Positions 36,685 through 45,118 are shown, counted from the stretch's first letter. The stretch: 64,000 nt of DNA from MGML01 sp034416335 (GCA_034416335.1 DAOULV010000013.1:1-64000); one strand, 5' to 3'. Translations and numbers: made by a program. Notes: generated by a model not told the origin, from the sequence alone.

Positions 36685-37950
36685 TTAATTATAGACTCCG
36701 TATTCCTTGGTGAATTCTATCATCGTCTTCAGATTCTGAGGTTTTACTTCCTCGACCGACGTGCTCGGTGAGAGAATGAAACCGCCGTCTTTTCCAACAA
36801 AGTCGATAAGTTTTTTACAGTAAGCTTTTACATCATCTTCGGTGCCTACCTGGAGTAGTGAGACCGGCACGTTGCCCGATATGCAGCAGTGGTCCTTGAG
36901 GATTTCCCTGGCGTGAATTATATCGGAAGCCTCGAATCCGGCGGTAAACTTGCCTTTTGGCAGCTCCAGCAGGTATTCGATGCGGGAATCGAAATGACCT
37001 TCGATGAAGAAGTTGGGCGTAGCCCCGCGTTCGCAGAGGGTGGTAATCAGCTTTTTACAGGTCGGCCAGTAAAATTTTTCGAACTGTTCTTTCGAGAGGA
37101 ATTCTTCTATACCCCGGGTATTGGTCATAAAAATCCTTATATCTCCGTTTTCATCCGGTATCAGGGGTGTCTTGGAGAGCTGTTGTTCCAGGATAAATTC
37201 GCATAATTCTATAAGTTTGTCGGGCTGGCGGAACATATCCATCATAGTTCCGTGCATACCGCGCAGGGAATGGGAAACTATATCGAACGGCGGGAGAGCA
37301 CCGACCATACGGGTCGGGAAATAGCCGTAACTCTCCATCAGTTTCTGTAACTTATCCTGCTTGTCCCTGACTTCTCGCATCTTCCGGCCGGATTCGCGCA
37401 GGATGTCCAGGGCTTCCTCTACTTCAGGGTCGGTGAGTACCATCGCCAGCGACTGAGCGGCTCCGGGTCCGCTAAACATCTGATAAAGCGGTGGTATGTT
37501 GCCCAGCCCTTTCAGTTTGTCGCTTATCCTGGGAAGCTGGATTCTTAACATATAATCGGTCGTATCTTTCATGTACAGATCGAATTCATCTGCCTTCAGG
37601 CCGTCGATTTCAATAGACTGGTGTCCGTGGTAGGGATTAACGCCGAAGCCCGGCCACCTCGCGGTCTTCAGACCCAGATTTGCCAGGGCTTCACCGCACT
37701 GGTAATTCGTGGAACCGAAGGAGTCCGGCTGGAATTCCTGCAGTGTTTTCTCACAGGCGTCATACCAGGCATCGAAGTCATTATAGGCAGCAGCGAATGG
37801 TATGCCGGTATACCTGGCGGGGAAATAACCCATCGGGCAGTTGACCGGTACCCTGTCGGGAACTCCTACTTTCCAGGCTGTGCTGATTCTTTCATATCTT
37901 TCTTTACGGAGCTGTTCTGCTGGTTTGCCGATGTCAGGGTCTTTGAACAT
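36685..37950 (-). CDS. Uroporphyrinogen decarboxylase family protein (methyltransferase-type)
   Basis: 421 aa with a good GGAGGT ribosome binding site. It is longer than true HemE (about 350 aa) and lacks the HemE N-terminal PVW(M)RQAGR signature. It resembles UroD-fold corrinoid methyltransferases (MtaA/MtbA-like) and related proteins common in Dehalococcoidia and acetogens. A zinc-type ligand set would be in the C-terminal half (FFIEGHFDSR; DHCCISGNV). No corrinoid protein gene lies next to it, so the methyl donor is unknown. Confidence 0.78.
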   Translation of the reverse strand: MFKDPDIGKPAEQLRKERYERISTAWKVGVPDRVPVNCPMGYFPARYTGIPFAAAYNDFDAWYDACEKTLQEFQPDSFGSTNYQCGEALANLGLKTARWPGFGVNPYHGHQSIEIDGLKADEFDLYMKDTTDYMLRIQLPRISDKLKGLGNIPPLYQMFSGPGAAQSLAMVLTDPEVEEALDILRESGRKMREVRDKQDKLQKLMESYGYFPTRMVGALPPFDIVSHSLRGMHGTMMDMFRQPDKLIELCEFILEQQLSKTPLIPDENGDIRIFMTNTRGIEEFLSKEQFEKFYWPTCKKLITTLCERGATPNFFIEGHFDSRIEYLLELPKGKFTAGFEASDIIHAREILKDHCCISGNVPVSLLQVGTEDDVKAYCKKLIDFVGKDGGFILSPSTSVEEVKPQNLKTMIEFTKEYGVYN

Positions 37951-38161
37951 ACGTATTTTACCTCCGGGATTAGTTTATCGGTGAATTGAGATTATTTAAT
38001 GTTACATCAGGTTTTTTACGGATACAACAGGCAGAAGTGAATTAGAATTTACGAAATCAGACCGTGTTTTAATACTAAAGTCACATTCAGAACCGGATAT
38101 GTACTTTACAATGTATAAAAAGGTTTCTACACATGAGTGAACAGGAAGGGTGGTGAATGAA

Positions 38162-38290
38162 ATGGATGCTATAAAAAAGGTAACAGGATTTATATCTGAC
38201 GTATTCGGTATGATAATGGGAGAAGGTGTTAATGGAACGGCAGATTTGTATCTGTCGCGGTCTCCTTATCTGAGAACTTATTTTGGTTGA
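38162..38290 (+). CDS. Small ORF, 42 aa, unknown
   Basis: ATG at 38162 with GGTGGTGA five bases upstream; stop at 38288-38290. The N-terminus reads MDAIKKVTGFISDVFGMIMG (amphipathic/hydrophobic) and the C-terminus ends SRSPYLRTYFG. No signal peptide motif and no family recognised. A rho-independent terminator follows 60 bases later, so this looks like a separate short transcript. The frame is short enough to occur by chance; the ribosome binding site and terminator are the supporting evidence. Confidence 0.5.
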   Translation: MDAIKKVTGFISDVFGMIMGEGVNGTADLYLSRSPYLRTYFG

Positions 38291-38349
38291 TAATGCTCCC
38301 GCGGCAGTTTGCCGTTTTCGATAAACAACGATAACGTTATTATAAATGA

Positions 38350-38382
38350 CAAGGCACCTGAGGAATCAGGCGCCTTGTTTCT
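38350..38382 (+). terminator. Intrinsic terminator after the 42-aa ORF
   Basis: CAAGGCACCTGA pairs with TCAGGCGCCTTG (one A-C mismatch), loop GGAA, followed by TTTCTTT. Confidence 0.8.
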
Positions 38383-38408
38383 TTATACATTAGAAGCTTA
38401 TTATTCCT

Positions 38409-38477
38409 GTTTTACAAATATCGGGATGTTTGTCACATCGTGCATATAACTATTTGATTCCGTTTAGCTTCAATATA
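38409..38477 (+). repeat. 60-70 bp intergenic repeat, copy 1
   Basis: The stretch from TTTACAAATATCGGGATG to CTATTTGATTCCGTTTAGC recurs at 43254-43315 and, in part, at 40681-40725. It ends about 100 bases before the next gene and may contain part of its promoter. The remainder of this 620-base gap shows only the small ORF and terminator listed separately. Confidence 0.6.
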
Positions 38478-38573
38478 AAATATAATTAACAACAGGCAGG
38501 AAATCCGCTACCGTCCTGCTATCAATGATGTAATCGGTCATCTATAATTACATCGATACAGGAGGATTATTCA

Positions 38574-39215
38574 ATGGCTGGAAATGATTATCCCACCGAT
38601 GCTTATAAACTAGGTCCTGATCCACGGACAGACATTAAAGAGCCGTTAGAAAGAATTGTATCAAAGATTATTAATGATCTGGGATCGGATAATTACGCGT
38701 GGGAGGCAGCACTTATATTACTTTTTAGTCATATCGATTTACTCGGTCATTTGCTTTCCGGCGGCTCTTCAAGGGCGAATCAGTCTAAATGGGCAGTCAC
38801 GTTTATCAGAAGGTATCTGGGCAAGGTTGATGAGAAATATGCACTGGTTGGAGGATTTATTTACCATATGCTGAGACACGGTCTTATTCATAAATCATTC
38901 GCTAAAAGATACAGTATTGGCGATGGAAAGATCCTGGGTTTTAAATTCACCGACACCCTGAAGAGACAAAAGCACTTATCAGTTACTTCATCGGGCGATG
39001 AATTTAGATTATTATTCAATGTGAATATATTCTACAAAGACCTTCTGGATGCCATAGATTTATACTGCCTCGATATGACCAGCGACAGGTCGTTACTGAA
39101 AAAATGCGAACAGGCATGGAGTCAATTACAGGAACCGGAAGAGCGAATACAGATTAAGAATCATGCATATATACTGGAATCGGATTTAGGCTATATTAGT
39201 GACCAGATCTCATAG
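38574..39215 (+). CDS. Hypothetical protein, 213 aa
   Basis: ATG at 38574 with AGGAGG 9 bases upstream. No family recognised. The protein is soluble; residues 40-60 are hydrophobic (AALILLFSHIDLLGHLLSG) but contain a His and an Asp and are more likely buried helix than a membrane segment. No nuclease, kinase or Rossmann motif was seen. It stands alone between gaps and carries lower G+C than the housekeeping genes, consistent with an accessory gene. Confidence 0.65.
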   Translation: MAGNDYPTDAYKLGPDPRTDIKEPLERIVSKIINDLGSDNYAWEAALILLFSHIDLLGHLLSGGSSRANQSKWAVTFIRRYLGKVDEKYALVGGFIYHMLRHGLIHKSFAKRYSIGDGKILGFKFTDTLKRQKHLSVTSSGDEFRLLFNVNIFYKDLLDAIDLYCLDMTSDRSLLKKCEQAWSQLQEPEERIQIKNHAYILESDLGYISDQIS

Positions 39216-39288
39216 CCTCAAGGTTCATGTGTGTTATGTATATTTGATACCTTTTCAGGGAAACGATTATGAAAATCAACAGGATATG

Positions 39289-40632
39289 TTACCCAACTCG
39301 TTTTATATGAATATCTTCGCCATCCTGGTGCAGGATTAGCTCGGTAGCGTAGCCTTTGTCTCCGGTCACGAAGGTAATTTGCATGTCCATGACTCTGTAA
39401 AAAAATTCCCGTTCGCTCTCAGGGAATATTTCATACCTGGCGAAACCGGGACCATGAGTAAACAAATGACCACCCTCGCGGCTGACGGTTATGGCAAATT
39501 CCGGATCAAGTTGATAGTTCCCCACGTAATAATCATAGAGTCCGGTATCAACTTTTACTTCGATATGTTCTGACGGCGGTTTTGCCAGGGGAGAGCTGTC
39601 GTCAAGGAGATGCAGCCCGATATCAAAAACATCCCATGCCGCATTAGATAAAACTACGACGCCGGCACCTGTACCGGTCTCAAAAGCTGCCAGGGAGCGG
39701 TAGCCACCGGTCCCGCCGGTATGTAAAGCTATTTCCTTGTTATTACGCTTTAAAAATCCCCAACCAAGGCTGACTTCCATATCCTCTTGTCCGATGGGAA
39801 GATTCATCTTCATCCTGGCGGCATCCATAGCCGGCTCTAAGGGCGATCTGGTGAGACCGAAATAAGCCGACAGGAAAGTAAGCAGGTCGTTAGCCGTAGA
39901 ACGCAACCCCCCGGCACCGGCAAGTACTCCGAAATTCCAATTATCGATCGGTGACAGCCCTGGATCGTGACCCGCCATGAGTCGTGATTTCATTTCCGGT
40001 GTCAAGGTAATTCTGGTATCGTCCATACCAAGCGGAAGACAGATCCGCGAAAGGAGGAGAGACTCGTAATCCGTACCGGCCCTTCTCGCCAGGGCGTGTC
40101 CGAGCAGACCGACTCCAAGATTGGAGTACTCACGTTCCGAGCCGATTTCCCTCGTAAGAGAGTAACTGGAGAGGAATTGATAAAGCTTCTCGACCGAATA
40201 GCTGTCGTAAGGATTCCCGGGATGATAAGGGTCGATATTCCCCGGTACTCTCGGTAATCCCGAAGTATGAGTTGCCAGGTCGAAGAGCGTGATAACGCGA
40301 CCGTTTCGCTCCGGCATCGTGACCGTGGGAGGTAAATACTTCGCAGCCGGATCATCCAGTGTGACTTCTCCCCGATGTACCATCTCCGAAAGCAGCAGCT
40401 TGGTAAATAGCTTTGTTATCGAACCTATCTCGAAAACCGAATCGCCGTCAAGAGGCTGGTCACTCTTTGCTGGCTTTCCGTACGCGATTATACGCCGACC
40501 GTTTCTATCTACAACCCCGACAACGATAGAAATACCCTGACGTCGAATGTCGATACGGTCGACCAGAATCTTGCGAATTGCATCATCCGATGGAAAAACC
40601 GACGAAGCTGGATCTGCGGTCTTCTTGTTCAT
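39289..40632 (-). CDS. Serine hydrolase, class C beta-lactamase/esterase family
   Basis: 447 aa. Catalytic SITK (SxxK) is at residues 71-74, the YxN motif is in REYSNLGVGLLGH, and the HTG motif (in place of KTG) is in ALHTGGTGGYRS. No signal peptide, so unlike true AmpC it should act in the cytoplasm, more like EstB-type esterases or peptidases. The C-terminal ~110 residues form a lipocalin-like add-on domain seen in several family members. It is not evidence of beta-lactam resistance by itself. Confidence 0.85.
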   Translation of the reverse strand: MNKKTADPASSVFPSDDAIRKILVDRIDIRRQGISIVVGVVDRNGRRIIAYGKPAKSDQPLDGDSVFEIGSITKLFTKLLLSEMVHRGEVTLDDPAAKYLPPTVTMPERNGRVITLFDLATHTSGLPRVPGNIDPYHPGNPYDSYSVEKLYQFLSSYSLTREIGSEREYSNLGVGLLGHALARRAGTDYESLLLSRICLPLGMDDTRITLTPEMKSRLMAGHDPGLSPIDNWNFGVLAGAGGLRSTANDLLTFLSAYFGLTRSPLEPAMDAARMKMNLPIGQEDMEVSLGWGFLKRNNKEIALHTGGTGGYRSLAAFETGTGAGVVVLSNAAWDVFDIGLHLLDDSSPLAKPPSEHIEVKVDTGLYDYYVGNYQLDPEFAITVSREGGHLFTHGPGFARYEIFPESEREFFYRVMDMQITFVTGDKGYATELILHQDGEDIHIKRVG

Positions 40633-40680
40633 ATCATTTATATATTTCGTATCATAGTTTTAGTGAAAACAGAAGTCAAC

Positions 40681-40725
40681 GGTTTTACAATGCGTATAGT
40701 TATTTGATTTTATTTAACTCCAACT
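40681..40725 (+). repeat. Partial copy of the 60-70 bp intergenic repeat
   Basis: GGTTTTACAATGCGTATAG followed by TTATTTGATTTTATTTAAC aligns with the 3' half of the copies at 38409 and 43254. Confidence 0.45.
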
Positions 40726-40732
40726 TGTAGTG

Positions 40733-41446
40733 TTAATACTTTTCAATCACAAAAGTGCCGTAGCCTTCGAATTGTCTTCGAAATCCAAAATATGTTTCAT
40801 ACCATTTCTTACACCACTCCTGGCGCTCCGGGTTATCCGGCTCTCTCTTCCATGCAGCCAGGTGTCTGCGGGCGCTCCACATGATATACCGTTCCCATTC
40901 GTTCTGCGTATCGGTTGCCATTGAAGTAATAAAATATCCGCTGGCGTAAAAAATATCGTAGATTTTTTTCAGCGGGAGCGTTTCTCCCTCGAATTCGACA
41001 AGCTCTGCCGGCGGATTATCGACCCTTGAATAACGGGTTCCGATAATCAGCTTGCCATCGGGCTTAGCGTATTTTTCAAGGAGATGGACGGTACTTTCAA
41101 CACCTCCGAAGTCTTCACCGCATAAGCAGGCGAAATCGAATTTTTCGTCCGTTTTCCATTCAAGCACATCCGCGCAGATAAGCGAGGTGTCCCTGATTTC
41201 TGCTGCTTTAAGGCGTTTGTTCCCTTCGTCGATAAATTCCTGGTATATATCTACTCCGGTCCCTTTAATGCCGAACGCCTCATTCCAGATTTTCAGCATT
41301 TCACCATATCCGCAGCAAAGATCGAGAACACTCGAATTTGAGTTCATTCCCGCCGTGTATCCGATTTCGACAACCTTTTCAACAGGCGTCATGCTGATGA
41401 GATGCTGACTGCTTTCGATACTATTAATGATTGCTTTGTAGTCCAT
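40733..41446 (-). CDS. Class I SAM-dependent methyltransferase
   Basis: 237 aa. Motif I is VLDLCCGYGEML (about 41-52), followed by GTGVDIYQEFIDEGN with the acidic SAM-ribose residue. Substrate unknown. The post-motif C-terminal region is rich in aromatic residues and includes MWSARRHLAAW. ATG preceded by AAGGGG. It lies 60 bases downstream of the phosphotransferase gene in the same direction and could be part of the same unit. Confidence 0.82.
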   Translation of the reverse strand: MDYKAIINSIESSQHLISMTPVEKVVEIGYTAGMNSNSSVLDLCCGYGEMLKIWNEAFGIKGTGVDIYQEFIDEGNKRLKAAEIRDTSLICADVLEWKTDEKFDFACLCGEDFGGVESTVHLLEKYAKPDGKLIIGTRYSRVDNPPAELVEFEGETLPLKKIYDIFYASGYFITSMATDTQNEWERYIMWSARRHLAAWKREPDNPERQEWCKKWYETYFGFRRQFEGYGTFVIEKY

Positions 41447-41507
41447 TTTGTTATCCCCTTCATTGTTTTCCGATTAATAGAAAACACCCGTAATACAGCG
41501 GATATAT

Positions 41508-42419
41508 TTAATTATCGTTTCCTCCGGTTATCTGGCTTATCCGTTGTATGAAATCTGCGGCGATTTCTAACTCTTTTAGTGCAAAATCTAAATCTCCATG
41601 ACCTCTGAGAGCGTAGTCCAGATTACCTAATGTAGACATTAGCGTACGAGCGATTAGTGCCAGGCCGAATGATTTCAGGTCGGACTTTTTATCGATATGA
41701 TCCATCACGTAGATTAAAGTTGGCTCACGGGTCCCTCTGAATAACGCAGGAATACAGACAAATGAAGCCAGATCCCAGTATATGGGCATCAATGATACAT
41801 CCTCAAAGTCCATCCAGATCCATCCTTTATTGCAGGGAAACAGGTTTCCCACATTGGCATCTCCATGACAGGGAATCAGCGAGTCGCGTTCGAGTCGCAT
41901 CTTCTCATTGACTCCTTGAAATATACCCAGCAGTGTTTGCACACGCTGATCGGGGTAGTCTTGCAATCTGACAGCCGATTTACAGGTTCTCTCCCAGATA
42001 CCAAACACCGGAAGTTCTCCCGGATAGTCTTTCATCGCGTCTGACAGGCTGCTTACCAACTCTACAGCTTCAACCGGTGAAGGACGGGGTAATTGTTCTC
42101 GAGGTTCAAATTTCCAGAATGTCATCCAGGTACCAGCGATATTATGCGGTCCTGCATCAATAATGTCCGCAGGTAATAAGACCGGTACACCCCTTGTTTG
42201 AAGATGATATGCTACCTGCAACTCTCGGTCCAGTATCTGATATGCCAGATCCGGATCTTCCTTTGAAAGAACAGTAGCTATCCGGGCTACAACCGGATAA
42301 GGAGCCAGGTGAATACTCAAGTTACCACCGTTATTAAGCTCGATTGTTGTAATTTTAGTTAAACCATGATTCTCAGCTATTAATAACACTTGTGAAACTA
42401 GTTCATTTTTTTCAGACAT
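41508..42419 (-). CDS. Aminoglycoside phosphotransferase (APH)-family kinase
   Basis: 303 aa. The APH/choline-kinase catalytic loop is CHGDANVGNLF and the metal-binding segment is WIWMDFEDVSLMPIYWDLA. Family members phosphorylate aminoglycosides, macrolides, choline or other alcohols; substrate cannot be assigned. ATG preceded by AAGGAG. No clear promoter lies between it and the upstream terminator at 42535-42561, so transcription probably reads through that terminator from 42704. This suggests regulated expression. Confidence 0.8.
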   Translation of the reverse strand: MSEKNELVSQVLLIAENHGLTKITTIELNNGGNLSIHLAPYPVVARIATVLSKEDPDLAYQILDRELQVAYHLQTRGVPVLLPADIIDAGPHNIAGTWMTFWKFEPREQLPRPSPVEAVELVSSLSDAMKDYPGELPVFGIWERTCKSAVRLQDYPDQRVQTLLGIFQGVNEKMRLERDSLIPCHGDANVGNLFPCNKGWIWMDFEDVSLMPIYWDLASFVCIPALFRGTREPTLIYVMDHIDKKSDLKSFGLALIARTLMSTLGNLDYALRGHGDLDFALKELEIAADFIQRISQITGGNDN

Positions 42420-42534
42420 TATGATAACTCCTTATAAGAATTGAAAATTAATTAATGATAATCGGAAGGTTAAGGAAGAACCGTAGACGGATCACAACCA
42501 CGATATCAGGTGATACGGAATTAACATTTCTCAA

Positions 42535-42561
42535 TAAAAAAACCGCTCCCGGTGGAGCGGT
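42535..42561 (-). terminator. Intrinsic terminator/attenuator upstream of the APH-like gene
   Basis: On the minus strand ACCGCTCC pairs perfectly with GGAGCGGT (loop ACCG), followed by seven T. It lies between a 21-codon ORF and the kinase gene, in their shared orientation. Confidence 0.85.
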
Positions 42562-42586
42562 GTATAGTCTTATGCGACATTGGAGA

Positions 42587-42652
42587 CTAGGTATCCCTTA
42601 ACCAACCGAGGTATGACATTATAATGATGGGTTCGTTCATTTCAGTTTTCAT
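42587..42652 (-). CDS. Candidate leader peptide, 21 aa
   Basis: ATG at 42652-42650 with a strong GAGGGGGTG ribosome binding site, TAG at 42589-42587. The C-terminal part reads MSYLGWLRDT. A consensus-like promoter lies 52 bases upstream of the ATG, and the terminator begins 26 bases after the stop. The arrangement promoter - short ORF - terminator - APH-like gene matches leader-peptide attenuation used for some antibiotic-resistance genes. Whether drug, amino acid or nothing regulates it is unknown. Confidence 0.55.
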   Translation of the reverse strand: MKTEMNEPIIIMSYLGWLRDT

Positions 42653-42710
42653 TTATCACACCCCCTCACGAGATTTACTTTCAATCATTATATGCATTAA
42701 GTATGCAGTA

Positions 42711-42739
42711 TTTATATCATTATTAAACAGATATGTAAA
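42711..42739 (-). promoter_or_regulatory. Promoter of the 21-aa ORF
   Basis: Minus strand: TTTACA (42739-42734), a 17-base spacer and TATAAA (42716-42711), predicted start near 42704. Confidence 0.6.
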
Positions 42740-42862
42740 GGTGTAAAACAATGTTTAATAATGGTTCATCGACTAACTAATGTTAGACATCCTTCAGGAT
42801 TCTTTCTAGTTTCGTAAAGAAATAAGTTTTAACAATGCAGCTTAAGGATAAAAAAATCGTTA

Positions 42863-42890
42863 TATCAGGATTTACTGTAAATCCTGATTC
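42863..42890 (-). terminator. Intrinsic terminator overlapping the 3' end of the 2TM gene
   Basis: ATCAGGATTTA and TAAATCCTGAT form an 11-bp stem, with the gene's stop codon at the stem-loop boundary; on the minus strand a T-rich run (ATTTTTTTAT) follows. Confidence 0.7.
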
Positions 42891-43165
42891 CTTTTTATCT
42901 TCGCTGCCTCCCTTTCGATAGCCTCTTTATCGCCCCTTCCGGGAAGTATGAACACCTGGACGAAATTAACCAGTACAAAAAACCCCCATATACACAGAGG
43001 CCATAAGAACCAGAGATACCCTCCGTTACTTGTCAGAGCCCAAACGATGATCAGTACAACATTGACCGTTACCCAGGCTCCAAGATTGCCGTAGAATCCC
43101 TTTTTCGCTTCTACTCTTTTCTTCGCCTGTTCATATATCTCTTCCTCTGTCATCTGATATGGCAT
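42872..43165 (-). CDS. 2TM domain-containing small membrane protein
   Basis: 97 aa. A charged N-terminal helix (TEEEIYEQAKKRVEAKKGFYG) is followed by two membrane segments (about 28-46 and 50-72), then a charged tail. This is the layout of the 2TM domain family found alone or fused to histidine kinases. Function unknown. Good GGAGGGGAC-type ribosome binding site upstream of the ATG; it is followed by its own terminator. Confidence 0.78.
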   Translation of the reverse strand: MPYQMTEEEIYEQAKKRVEAKKGFYGNLGAWVTVNVVLIIVWALTSNGGYLWFLWPLCIWGFFVLVNFVQVFILPGRGDKEAIEREAAKIKRNQDLQ

Positions 43166-43253
43166 TCGTCCCCTCCTTTTGATTCATTGAAACAATAGGA
43201 ACTTCAATATCATTGAGTATATTTTGGGAGAATAATTAAGTCAATAAATGTTC

Positions 43254-43315
43254 AACAAATATCGGAATCATTGTCCGGTGATGCGTATAGCTATTTGATA
43301 CCGTTTGTTTTCAAC
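43254..43315 (+). repeat. 60-70 bp intergenic repeat, copy 2
   Basis: Aligns with 38409-38477 (shared ACAAATATCGG, TTGTC, TGC.TATA.CTATTTGAT, CCGTTT, TTCAA). Roughly three quarters of positions agree by eye. Confidence 0.6.
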
Positions 43316-43366
43316 GTTAGTAGTATACAGTAGCTACTGAAAAAGCATATAAATTCTTAAAATATT

Positions 43367-44239
43367 CTAACCTAGAAAATGTGGAACGTTAAAACCTCCA
43401 GCAGCATAAACTATATTTCCAGTTAGCCAATGAGATTGTTTGGATGCAAGAAATACAATAACATCTGCAATATCATCCGGAAGCCCTATTCGCCCTAGAG
43501 GAGTTCGTTTAGCTAAACTCTCTTCGCCTTCTGGTGAAATATAACCGGTCTGTGTAGCTCCCGGGCAAACCACATTGGCTGTTATACCGTATTTTCCAAG
43601 TTCCGTAGCTGCTGATAGTGTATAAGAGACCAAAGCCTGTTTACTTGCTGCATAGCTAATATTTCGTCCATGTGATCTCGTGGTTGTTAAACTTATGATA
43701 CGTCCCCACTCTGGATTTCGCTTAAGGAAACGCAGCGTGTATTCTTCTATCATGAGAGAACCGCCGCGGGCATTTACAGCTAAATGCCGATCAATAGTAT
43801 CGGCGGATATTGGCGCAACTGGAAATTCTGTACCTCCAACCGAGTTTGTATCGAATGTATCGAACTCTTCGTGAGTATGATTAATAATGAGAATATCAAC
43901 AGGTCCGAGTTGCCTTTCGCAATAATCAAATAACTTGGGTATATTTTCAGTGAATCCAAGATCAATTTCCAAACAAGCAGCTATCCCACCCTCTTGTTTT
44001 ATTTCGGAAACGATTTTCTCCCCAGGTTGTTGCTGTAAGGCAGTATATAACGCTTCTCCTCCAATACCCTTTTTAATAGCAAGCGATAATTGATTCTCCG
44101 GAAACTCAGAAGGTGAAGTGAAATAAGCTATGAAAACCTTTGTCCCTTGTGCAGCTAATTTTTTTGCCGTCGCAGCGCCGATACCGTGATTTGCACCGGT
44201 GATTAATACGACTTTATTTTCTAATTCTGGATTAATCAT
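43367..44239 (-). CDS. SDR family oxidoreductase
   Basis: 290 aa from the ATG at 44239, which has AAAGGAG just upstream; the longer frame from 44326 adds an unlikely hydrophobic extension. The NAD(P)-binding motif is GANHGIGAATAKKL and the catalytic YxxxK is in YAASKQAL, with the Ser in SLTTTRS. Substrate unknown. The gene is AT-rich compared with neighbours such as ruvA, and is flanked by gene-poor spacers, consistent with acquisition. Confidence 0.85.
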   Translation of the reverse strand: MINPELENKVVLITGANHGIGAATAKKLAAQGTKVFIAYFTSPSEFPENQLSLAIKKGIGGEALYTALQQQPGEKIVSEIKQEGGIAACLEIDLGFTENIPKLFDYCERQLGPVDILIINHTHEEFDTFDTNSVGGTEFPVAPISADTIDRHLAVNARGGSLMIEEYTLRFLKRNPEWGRIISLTTTRSHGRNISYAASKQALVSYTLSAATELGKYGITANVVCPGATQTGYISPEGEESLAKRTPLGRIGLPDDIADVIVFLASKQSHWLTGNIVYAAGGFNVPHFLG

Positions 44240-44526
44240 TTTTTCTCCTTTATCGAAAAGATTTGTAATAATTGGAAAACAAAAAACCAACAAAGCCTGA
44301 AAGAAGAATAAATGACTTTCGATCACGAAAAGGGGAAAGTTATTCCTCCGTTTCGTCGAGTAACATATTATGGCTTTATTGGTTGATTTAAATTCGCATT
44401 GGATTAATCCAGTTAATATGGTTTCATACTACTAAATATAAGCAGAATATACAACACTGATTCAGATATTAATCAATCATCGGGATGTCGGCGTGGACGT
44501 AGAAGAATAATAATCCCTTTCCGCCT

Positions 44527-45105
44527 TTAGCCGGAAAAATACTGGAGGGCGAGTTTTATCTTTTCTTCGAGGGGCATTTCATCGGGAGGAAGGGCTGCTA
44601 CAGCGCGGCTGGCTTCGGCGAGTGAATAACCGAGCGATGTAAGGGCGGCAACCACCTCGGCGTTTTCTTCGGCAAGCTGTGCCGCCGGGGCTGAAATCAG
44701 CCCGGTGCTTATCTTGTCCTTGAGTTCCAGGACAATCCGGTTAGCCATCTTCTTGCCGATTCCCGGGATTGCCGTCAGGAGATCTATATTCTCGGTGGCT
44801 ATCGCGGTGCTGACCTGCTCGACACTCATCGATGAAAGCATAGCCATGGCAAGCTTCGGACCAAGACCGGAAACTCCTATCAGAACCTGGAATAATTCCA
44901 GTTCGCCGTCGGTAGCGAATCCGTAAAGGGTCATACTGTCCTCGCGCACGACCAGTTGGGTCAGCAGGTCGACGTCGTGACCGACCGCTCCCAGGTTACC
45001 GATGGTGGAGGTGGGCATATAAACGAGGAAGCCGACACCGTTGACGTTTATGATGGCGGAATCGGTACCGAGTGTTTCCAGTTTACCGTGAAGGCTGGCT
45101 ATCAT
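44527..45105 (-). CDS. ruvA: Holliday junction DNA helicase subunit RuvA
   Basis: 192 aa from the ATG at 45105 (AAGGAG upstream). It binds Holliday junctions and loads RuvB. The OB-fold N-terminus (MIASLHGKLETLG) and the helix-hairpin-helix motifs (GVSGLGPKLAMAMLS and AIPGIGKKMANRIVLELKDK) are clear, and the C-terminal RuvB-contacting domain is present (VAALTSLGYSLAEASRAV). Order is yebC-ruvC-ruvA; ruvB is not in the window downstream of ruvA. Confidence 0.95.
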   Translation of the reverse strand: MIASLHGKLETLGTDSAIINVNGVGFLVYMPTSTIGNLGAVGHDVDLLTQLVVREDSMTLYGFATDGELELFQVLIGVSGLGPKLAMAMLSSMSVEQVSTAIATENIDLLTAIPGIGKKMANRIVLELKDKISTGLISAPAAQLAEENAEVVAALTSLGYSLAEASRAVAALPPDEMPLEEKIKLALQYFSG

Positions 45106-45118
45106 TTTTCTCCTTAAA

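Noticed and set aside
36685..37950. HemE (uroporphyrinogen decarboxylase of haem synthesis)
   Set aside because: Too long and without the conserved N-terminal HemE arginine motif; placed in the broader methyltransferase-type UroD family instead.
39289..40632. True AmpC beta-lactamase (antibiotic resistance)
   Set aside because: No signal peptide and an HTG in place of KTG; the C-terminal lipocalin-like extension is typical of esterase/peptidase-like members.
44240..44326. Upstream start of the SDR gene giving a signal-like hydrophobic N-terminus
   Set aside because: The ATG at 44239 has AAAGGAG and begins a standard SDR N-terminus; the extension has no ribosome site.
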